From: Candidatus Scybalocola faecavium
GTDB taxonomy: Bacteria > Bacillota > Clostridia > Lachnospirales > Lachnospiraceae
Length of the DNA stretch: 47,250 nucleotides
Direction of reading: 5' to 3'
Assembly (NCBI GenBank): GCA_018713145.1
Contig: DVFP01000034.1
Coordinates: 1-47,250 of the forward strand
The notes under the pieces were generated by a model. The model worked only from the letters and a program-made list of their open reading frames with translations, made no database searches and had not been told where the DNA came from. The first letter of the stretch is position 1. Every line of letters begins with the position of its first letter. The position numbers and the translations under genes are program-made. Below are positions 42,034 through 47,250 of the stretch, in pieces.

Positions 42034-43755
42034 ATGAGTACAAAAATATCCGGAGAAAAATATGCAATGATGTATGGCCCGACCACAGGAGATAAGGTGC
42101 GTCTGGCAGATACAAGTCTGGTCATAGAAGTTGAAAAGGATTATACCGTATATGGAGATGAGTGTAAGTTTGGCGGCGGAAAAACACTCAGAGACGGCAT
42201 GGGACAGTCAGTAACCACCACAAGCGCAGACGGCGACCTGGATCTGGTCATTACCAATGCGCTGATCGTGGATTATACAGGTATTTATAAGGCAGATGTA
42301 GGCATTAAAAACGGCCGCATTGCAGGTATTGGAAAAGCGGGGAATCCGGCAGTTATGGACGGGGTAACCCCGGGGATGACTGTGGGTGCGTCTACAGAGG
42401 CTTTGGCTGCCGAAGGACTGATCCTGACAGCAGGAGGCCTGGATACCCATATTCATTTTATTTCACCTCAGCAGGTTGACTGCGCTCTTTACAGCGGAGT
42501 GACTACAATGATCGGCGGCGGCACCGGCCCTGCGGACGGCACCAATGCAACTACCTGTACACCGGGCCCCTGGAATATGGAAATGATGTTAAAGGCTGTA
42601 GAAGAATATCCTATGAACATCGGACTTTTGGGAAAGGGCAACTGCTCTGATGAGAAAGCTTTGGTTGAACAGATTAAAGCCGGAGCTATGGGGCTGAAGC
42701 TTCATGAGGACTGGGGCAGTACACCGGCGGCCATTGACCACTGCCTGAATGTCGCAGATGAATATGATGTTCAGGTAGCCATCCATACAGATACATTAAA
42801 TGAAGGCGGCTGTGTGGAGGATACGCTGGCAGCCATTGCCGGGCGCACGATCCATACCTATCATACAGAAGGGGCCGGCGGAGGACATGCGCCGGACATT
42901 ATCCGGGCTGCATCTGCCCCGAATGTTTTGCCATCATCGACAAATCCAACGATGCCTTACACGGTAAATACTATTGACGAGCATCTGGATATGCTTATGG
43001 TGTGCCACCATCTGGATAAACGTATTCCGGAGGATGTAGCTTTTGCAGATTCCCGTATCCGCCCGGAAACTATTGCCGCAGAGGATGTGCTTCATGATAT
43101 GGGCGTATTTAGTATGATGAGTTCAGATTCCCAGGCTATGGGCCGTGTCGGCGAGGTTATTACCCGTACATGGCAGACAGCCAGCAAAATGAAGGATGAG
43201 CGTGGAGCGCTGCCGGAGGATGAAGGCCATGGGAATGATAATTTCCGAGTAAAGCGTTATATATCCAAATATACGATTAATCCGGCCATTACTCACGGGG
43301 TAGCTCAGTATGTAGGTTCTGTGGAAAAAGGCAAGCTTGCGGATCTGGTTTTGTGGAATCCGGCATTTTTCGGTTCAAAACCGGATATGATCATTAAAGG
43401 CGGTATGATCATCGCTTCAAAGATGGGGGATGCCAATGCGTCCATTCCTACTTGTGAGCCGGTGCTGTATCGTCCAATGTTTGCTGCTCATGGCAAGGCA
43501 AAATATGAGGCCTGCCTTACTTTTGTGTCCAAGGCTGCTATGGAAGAAAATGTAAAAGAAAAATTCCATCTGGAAAAAACAGTAGTTCCCGTGTCCGGCT
43601 GCCGGAATATTGGCAAAAAGGATATGAAATATAACGATAAGACCCCTGAGATTACAGTAAATCCTGAAACTTATGAGGTTCGGGTGGATGGAACTGCGAT
43701 TACATCCAAGCCGGCGAAAAAACTGCCTTTGACCCAGTTATATCAGTTATTCTAA
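42034..43755 (+). CDS. ureC: Urease alpha (catalytic) subunit
   Basis: Carries the dinuclear nickel site. All active-site residues are present with a constant +5 offset to Klebsiella numbering: His139 and His141 (DTHIHF), the carbamylated Lys222 (GLKLHEDWG) with His224, His251, His277 ([11 protein letters not shown]), the mobile-flap Cys324 and His325 ([12 protein letters not shown]) and Asp365 (SSDSQAMGR). Its 573 residues are normal length, so the enzyme should be active once metallated. GGGAGG precedes the ATG. ureB, ureC and ureI are separated by only 14-18 bases. Confidence 0.99.
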   Translation: MSTKISGEKYAMMYGPTTGDKVRLADTSLVIEVEKDYTVYGDECKFGGGKTLRDGMGQSVTTTSADGDLDLVITNALIVDYTGIYKADVGIKNGRIAGIGKAGNPAVMDGVTPGMTVGASTEALAAEGLILTAGGLDTHIHFISPQQVDCALYSGVTTMIGGGTGPADGTNATTCTPGPWNMEMMLKAVEEYPMNIGLLGKGNCSDEKALVEQIKAGAMGLKLHEDWGSTPAAIDHCLNVADEYDVQVAIHTDTLNEGGCVEDTLAAIAGRTIHTYHTEGAGGGHAPDIIRAASAPNVLPSSTNPTMPYTVNTIDEHLDMLMVCHHLDKRIPEDVAFADSRIRPETIAAEDVLHDMGVFSMMSSDSQAMGRVGEVITRTWQTASKMKDERGALPEDEGHGNDNFRVKRYISKYTINPAITHGVAQYVGSVEKGKLADLVLWNPAFFGSKPDMIIKGGMIIASKMGDANASIPTCEPVLYRPMFAAHGKAKYEACLTFVSKAAMEENVKEKFHLEKTVVPVSGCRNIGKKDMKYNDKTPEITVNPETYEVRVDGTAITSKPAKKLPLTQLYQLF

Positions 43756-43773
43756 AGACAGGAGGGAGCATAT

Positions 43774-44280
43774 ATGTTAGGAGTTTGCTTACTGTTTGTA
43801 GGTATCGTACTGATCAATAATGGTATGTGTACCTTATATAAGCTGGATGGAAAGGCAACCGCAGTGATGAACCTGCTGACCGGCGGACTTTCTGTTTTTA
43901 TTAATGCGGTGAACCTGGTTATGGGGAATTATTATGCTGCAGGAACAGGATTACTTTTTGGCTTTACATATCTGTTTGTGGCATTTATGAAGCTGTGGAA
44001 CTTAAGTCCTGTGCCGTTTGCATGGTTTTCCACTTTCGTGGCAATTAACGCAGTTGTGTTTGGTACGATCGAGGGGATTACCGGAAGCTCGGCTCTTGGA
44101 ATTACGCCAGACTGGCGCTGGGCAGCGATTTGGTACTTGTGGGCGATCTTGTGGGGAACATCTTTTGTGGAAGATATTTGCCATAAAAAGCTTGGAAAAT
44201 TCGTGCCGGTCCTTCAGGTATTTGAAGGAATTGTAACTGCCTGGATCCCGGGCCTTTTAATGTTGATCGGTGCTTGGTAA
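43774..44280 (+). CDS. ureI: AmiS/UreI-family urea channel
   Basis: A 168-residue protein with six hydrophobic segments, matching the UreI/AmiS family of hexameric urea channels. Family marks are the start MLGVCLLFVGIVLINNG, YYAAGTGLLFGFTYLF and WAILWGTSFVEDICHKKLGK then FVPVLQVFEGIVTAWIPG. In Helicobacter and Streptococcus salivarius UreI lets urea in at low pH to feed urease; acid gating depends on periplasmic-loop histidines that are sparse here, so this one may be constitutively open. Its place between ureC and the accessory genes ties it to the operon. GGAGGGAG precedes the ATG. Confidence 0.93.
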   Translation: MLGVCLLFVGIVLINNGMCTLYKLDGKATAVMNLLTGGLSVFINAVNLVMGNYYAAGTGLLFGFTYLFVAFMKLWNLSPVPFAWFSTFVAINAVVFGTIEGITGSSALGITPDWRWAAIWYLWAILWGTSFVEDICHKKLGKFVPVLQVFEGIVTAWIPGLLMLIGAW

Positions 44281-44297
44281 TAACATTTTTTGAGACA

Positions 44298-44318
44298 TGG
44301 GGCAAAATTTTTGCCCCA
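44298..44318 (+). promoter_or_regulatory. Perfect hairpin between ureI and ureE
   Basis: TGGGGCAAAA and TTTTGCCCCA (44298-44318) are exact complements with almost no loop, in the 72-base gap after ureI. No T-run follows. It may reduce read-through to the accessory genes, or protect the structural-gene mRNA from 3' decay. Confidence 0.5.
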
Positions 44319-44352
44319 AAGCTCATATTTTAGTAAAGGAGAGAGAACAACG

Positions 44353-44832
44353 ATGATTTGTGAAAAAATTCTTGGCCGGCTGGATCATATTCCGGTGAAC
44401 GGAAGAAAAATCGAATACGTGGACATAGAGTGGCATGAGGCCTTTAAAAGGATACATAAAAAAATGACAGAGACAGGGACAGAAGTAGGAATCCGGCTGG
44501 ATGATTCCGTATTGACCCGGGGGCTTTATGAAGGCGATGTTTTATATGAAGATGATGAACGGATCATTGCTGTCCATACTCCTCCCTGTGATGTTATTGT
44601 CGTAACTGTAGCTCCAGACCACAGTTTTATGGTGGCAAAGGTATGCTATGAGATAGGAAATCGTCATGCTCCTTTGTTTTATGGACCGGTTGAAAATTCA
44701 TTTATTACCCCCTATAATGAGCCGATGATGACTATGCTTTCAAAGCTCCATGGTGTTACTGTAAAAGAAGAAAAGATGACCCTTGATTTTGACAAAAGGA
44801 TCAGTGCTTCTGTCCATAATCATCATCACTAA
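44353..44832 (+). CDS. ureE: Urease accessory nickel chaperone
   Basis: Metallochaperone that brings nickel to the UreG/UreF/UreD complex. The 159-residue protein has the N-terminal peptide-binding domain (about 1-75) and the C-terminal metal-binding domain; the C-terminus ends in a short histidine cluster VHNHHH, much shorter than the His-rich tail of Klebsiella UreE. The frame is open from 44290, but AAAGGAGAG at about 44336 and the ATG at 44353 give the natural start MICEKILG. Sequence similarity to UreE is modest overall but order and length agree. Confidence 0.9.
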   Translation: MICEKILGRLDHIPVNGRKIEYVDIEWHEAFKRIHKKMTETGTEVGIRLDDSVLTRGLYEGDVLYEDDERIIAVHTPPCDVIVVTVAPDHSFMVAKVCYEIGNRHAPLFYGPVENSFITPYNEPMMTMLSKLHGVTVKEEKMTLDFDKRISASVHNHHH

Positions 44833-44844
44833 AGGGAGGCTGTT

Positions 44845-45546
44845 ATGGACCAAAACGATTTAAAAAGTCATTTTCTTCTCCTTCAGATCAATGATGCTTT
44901 GTTTCCCATAGGAGGTTATGCCCATTCCTATGGTCTGGAAACCTACATTCAAAAAGGAATCGTCCATGATCTGAAAACTGCAGATGATTATATCCGGTGC
45001 CGGCTGACTCAGAGTTTGGCCTGGACAGATCTGCTGGCTGTACGCATGAGTTTTCAGGCAGCAGTCCGGGAAGATTATAAAAGTCTCGACCGTCTTGAAA
45101 ATATTCTGGAAGCATCCAGGATTCCCTCTGAGCAGCGGGAAGCATCCAGAAAGCTGGGCAGCCGTTTTGTAAAAACGATCCGGCACATGGGACTGGAACT
45201 TCCTTACGAATATTTTGAACAATATGTTCAGATGCGTCAGGGAAAAACCACCTGTCACCCGTGTGCTTACGGTGTTCTTTGCGCTGCTGCCGGAATCGGA
45301 CTTTCTCAGGCCATGTCCGGCTTTTTATATGCTCAAACTTCTGCTATGGTGACCAACTGTGTCAAGACCATCCCTTTAAGTCAGTCTGACGGACAGCAGC
45401 TTTTGGCCTCTATGTATGATCTGTTTGAAACGGTTATGGAAAAAACATTAAGTGCAGGGGAGGAAATGCTGGGCCTTTCCGCACCGGGATTTGATCTGAG
45501 GGGAATACAGCATGAATCTTTGTATTCCCGATTATATATGTCATAA
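44845..45546 (+). CDS. ureF: Urease accessory protein UreF
   Basis: All-helical accessory protein that bridges UreD and UreG during nickel insertion. The 233-residue protein shows the UreF landmarks QINDALFPIGGYAHSYGLET (13-32) followed by YIQKG, the conserved region around THPCAYGVLCAAAGI, and TNCVKTIPLSQSDGQ near the C-terminus that contacts UreG. AAGGGAGG precedes the ATG. It is spaced 12 bases after ureE and 18 before ureG. Confidence 0.95.
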   Translation: MDQNDLKSHFLLLQINDALFPIGGYAHSYGLETYIQKGIVHDLKTADDYIRCRLTQSLAWTDLLAVRMSFQAAVREDYKSLDRLENILEASRIPSEQREASRKLGSRFVKTIRHMGLELPYEYFEQYVQMRQGKTTCHPCAYGVLCAAAGIGLSQAMSGFLYAQTSAMVTNCVKTIPLSQSDGQQLLASMYDLFETVMEKTLSAGEEMLGLSAPGFDLRGIQHESLYSRLYMS

Positions 45547-45564
45547 AAGAAAGAAGGAAAAATC

Positions 45565-46173
45565 ATGTCTTATGTAAAAATCGGAGTCGCCGGACCGGTA
45601 GGATCTGGCAAGACAGCTCTTATTGAAGCTTTAACCCGCCGCATGGCAAAGGATTATAGTATTGGCGTTATCACCAATGATATTTATACAAAAGAAGATG
45701 CAGAGTTTCTTGCCAAAAACAGTGTCCTGCCTATTGAACGGATTATCGGCGTAGAAACCGGCGGCTGCCCCCATACAGCCATCCGTGAGGATGCTTCTAT
45801 GAACCTGGAGGCTGTAGACGAAATGATGGATCGTTTTCCGGATATTGAACTTTTATTTATTGAAAGCGGCGGAGATAATCTTTCAGCTACCTTTTCTCCG
45901 GAACTGGTGGATGCTACCATTTTTGTTATAGACGTTTCTGAAGGGGATAAGATTCCCAGAAAAGGCGGTCCGGGCATTACCCGTTCGGATCTTTTAGTTA
46001 TTAATAAGATCGATCTGGCGCCTTATGTAGGGGCAAGTCTTGAAGTTATGGAGCGTGATTCTAAAAAAATGCGGGGTGACCGGCCGTTTATTTTTACCAA
46101 TATCCGGAAAGGCGACCATGTGGATGAGGTTGTGGAGTGGATCCGGAAAAATGTACTTTTGGAGGGTATGTAG
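45565..46173 (+). CDS. ureG: Urease accessory GTPase UreG
   Basis: SIMIBI-class GTPase that powers nickel insertion into urease. The 202-residue protein has the P-loop GPVGSGKT (10-17), the nickel-binding [15 protein letters not shown] motif with the conserved Cys-Pro-His, the [15 protein letters not shown] segment, and the base-recognition NKID. It lacks the His-rich N-terminus some relatives have. It ends five bases before the ureD start. Confidence 0.98.
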   Translation: MSYVKIGVAGPVGSGKTALIEALTRRMAKDYSIGVITNDIYTKEDAEFLAKNSVLPIERIIGVETGGCPHTAIREDASMNLEAVDEMMDRFPDIELLFIESGGDNLSATFSPELVDATIFVIDVSEGDKIPRKGGPGITRSDLLVINKIDLAPYVGASLEVMERDSKKMRGDRPFIFTNIRKGDHVDEVVEWIRKNVLLEGM

Positions 46174-46178
46174 AATTC

Positions 46179-47021
46179 ATGAGTGAAAATCAATTTGGAA
46201 AGCTGTCCCGGCTATTGATCCGTGCGGCAGAAAAAGAAGGGAAAACAGTTCCGGAAGATGTATATTTTACGGCGCCTTTTAAGCTGATGCGTCCCTTCCC
46301 CTTGGAAAATGGCGGCCTGCGCTATATGCAAATGGCTGCTTCCGCGGGAATCATGGAGGGAGACCGGCAGCAGATGGAGTTTGAGGTGAAAAAAGGAGCT
46401 TTTTTGGAATTTATTTCTCAGGCCTATGAAAAGATCCATGAAATGAAATCCGGATGTGCCGGACGCCAGACGAAAGTCACTGTACATTCCGGCGGCTCTT
46501 TTTATTTTCATCCTCAGCCAACAATTCCCTTTAAAGATTCTGCTTTTGAAAATCATATGGAGATTTATCTTGAGGACGACTCGGCTCAATTTCGCATGAG
46601 CGAAATCCTTAGCTGCGGACGGTATGCCAGAGGGGAACGGTTTGCTTATCGCTCTTATTTGAATCTTGTGGAAATTTACAGAGGGGGAAAGATGATCTAT
46701 AGAGATAATACCCGGTATGATCCTGCTTTGTTTAACATGGAAGGTATAGGAATGTATGAATCTTATACACACCTTTCCAATATTTTTATTTCCCGGCCGG
46801 CAGATCCGGAAAATTTTAAAGAGAAAATCAAAGATATTCTGGAAAAAGCTTTGGACCCGGCTTACGGCGGGAAAATCACAGAACATCCTTTTGAAGGCGG
46901 TGTAACGCTGCTTCCCGGCAAAGACCTGGCTGTACGGATTTTAGGGCGCAGAGCTCAGGATTTGGAAATGCTTAACGAAAAGATCATGGCATTGCCGGAT
47001 ACCATAAGGAAGGATGTATGA
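46179..47021 (+). CDS. ureD: Urease accessory protein UreD (UreH)
   Basis: Scaffold protein that binds apo-urease and, with UreF and UreG, delivers nickel. The 280-residue protein follows the UreD fold: YMQMAASAGIMEGDRQQMEF, the SQAYEKIHEMKSG stretch typical of UreD (S-x-A), FYFHPQPTIPFKDSAFE, and SCGRYARGERFAYRSY. The frame is open into ureG; the ATG at 46179 has GGAGGG 12 bases upstream and gives the usual start. It is the last urease gene, closed by a terminator. No nickel or cobalt transporter gene follows in the window. Confidence 0.94.
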   Translation: MSENQFGKLSRLLIRAAEKEGKTVPEDVYFTAPFKLMRPFPLENGGLRYMQMAASAGIMEGDRQQMEFEVKKGAFLEFISQAYEKIHEMKSGCAGRQTKVTVHSGGSFYFHPQPTIPFKDSAFENHMEIYLEDDSAQFRMSEILSCGRYARGERFAYRSYLNLVEIYRGGKMIYRDNTRYDPALFNMEGIGMYESYTHLSNIFISRPADPENFKEKIKDILEKALDPAYGGKITEHPFEGGVTLLPGKDLAVRILGRRAQDLEMLNEKIMALPDTIRKDV

Positions 47022-47034
47022 TTGTGTGCACATA

Positions 47035-47067
47035 GAGCAGCTCGTAGTCAAGCTGCTCCTTTTTTTA
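47035..47067 (+). terminator. Terminator of the urease operon
   Basis: GAGCAGCT (47035-47042) pairs with AGCTGCTC (47051-47058), followed by C and seven Ts at 47060-47066. Confidence 0.9.
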
Positions 47068-47128
47068 TGGCGTATTCCAGCGGGAAGAAGAAGGGGTGAA
47101 AAAAATGTAAAAAAATTGGAAAAAGGTG

Positions 47129-47157
47129 TTGACATATGCCGACTAAGATGATAATAT
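47129..47157 (+). promoter_or_regulatory. Strong promoter P1 of a downstream stable-RNA-type operon
   Basis: Perfect TTGACA (47129-47134), 17 bases, TAATAT (47152-47157). The transcript would open with two tight hairpins: CTGTCT/AGACAG (47165-47181) and CAAGAGC/GCTCTTG (47183-47200), the latter followed by an A-run. No open frame with a ribosome site follows before the window ends. Confidence 0.75.
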
Positions 47158-47222
47158 ATACAAGCTGTCTGCGAGAGACAGGCAAGAGCAAAAGCTCTTG
47201 AAAAAAAGATAGAAAAAAGTGC

Positions 47223-47250
47223 TTGACAAAAACTTCCAAGTATGATAAAC
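47223..47250 (+). promoter_or_regulatory. Promoter P2, cut by the window edge
   Basis: Perfect TTGACA (47223-47228), 17 bases, then TAAAC at 47246-47250 where the -10 element is truncated by the end of the window. It is the second of two promoters 94 bases apart, the usual arrangement ahead of rRNA operons in Firmicutes. Confidence 0.65.

Overview
The window reads as chromosomal DNA of a gut-type, low-to-moderate G+C, Gram-positive anaerobe, most likely a Lachnospiraceae-like Clostridia. Supporting this are strong AAGGAGG ribosome binding sites, occasional TTG/GTG starts, sigma-A type TTGACA-N17-TATAAT promoters, an mcsA-mcsB-clpC operon, a DUF1836 protein, a QueT transporter behind a preQ1-I riboswitch, and soluble Fe-S/flavin reductases. 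I found no tRNA, rRNA gene, CRISPR array, transposase, integrase or phage gene. Nearly all genes are intact, so this is mostly core genome with accessory catabolic and redox modules.

Left part (1-7.3 kb): a raffinose/melibiose-type operon. It has a lipoprotein sugar-binding protein, two MalF/MalG-like permeases, a GH36 alpha-galactosidase and an amylosucrase-like GH13 enzyme, closed by a very long hairpin. The ATPase is absent and is probably a shared MsmK-type protein encoded elsewhere. A PlsC-type acyltransferase overlapping a LysR regulator follows (7.6-9.3 kb).

9.5-14.5 kb holds the most unusual module. A KstD/fumarate-reductase-superfamily flavoprotein is followed by a fused NuoG-N-terminus/GltD diaphorase and then by a NuoF-like SLBB/ferredoxin protein that has lost the front of its FMN site. 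Together they look like a soluble NAD(P)H-linked reductase with unknown substrate. The gaps between these genes carry strong hairpins, including a tandem 52/53-bp repeat that recurs, diverged, in front of purM and, more loosely, radA.

14.6-19.4 kb: queF and queT (minus strand, preQ1 riboswitch plus terminator), a YerC/TrpR-like regulator with a 12-bp inverted repeat upstream, DUF1836, and an AraC regulator followed by a LysO-type lysine exporter split into two genes. 19.7-27.6 kb: an LTA-synthase-like phosphotransferase with long disordered arms, pyrE, a tiny membrane protein, a hairpin-packed interval, VanZ, a small membrane protein, an HD hydrolase and an M29 aminopeptidase with a large N-terminal extension. 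27.8-31.3 kb: the purine genes purE-purM-purN-purD. After a minus-strand duplicated CmpB membrane protein, a stress operon (GntR/YtrA-like repressor, mcsA, mcsB, clpC) follows, in which the GntR gene occupies the position usually held by ctsR. Then come an unknown 134-aa protein, radA and a minus-strand aminotransferase.

Right part (41-47 kb): a complete urease operon, ureA-ureB-ureC-ureI-ureE-ureF-ureG-ureD, preceded by a promoter whose predicted start lies almost on top of an intrinsic terminator, then a structured leader. The window ends in two tandem TTGACA promoters with hairpins between them, typical of an rRNA or other stable-RNA operon just outside. All assignments are by reading motifs and family resemblance; no search was run.
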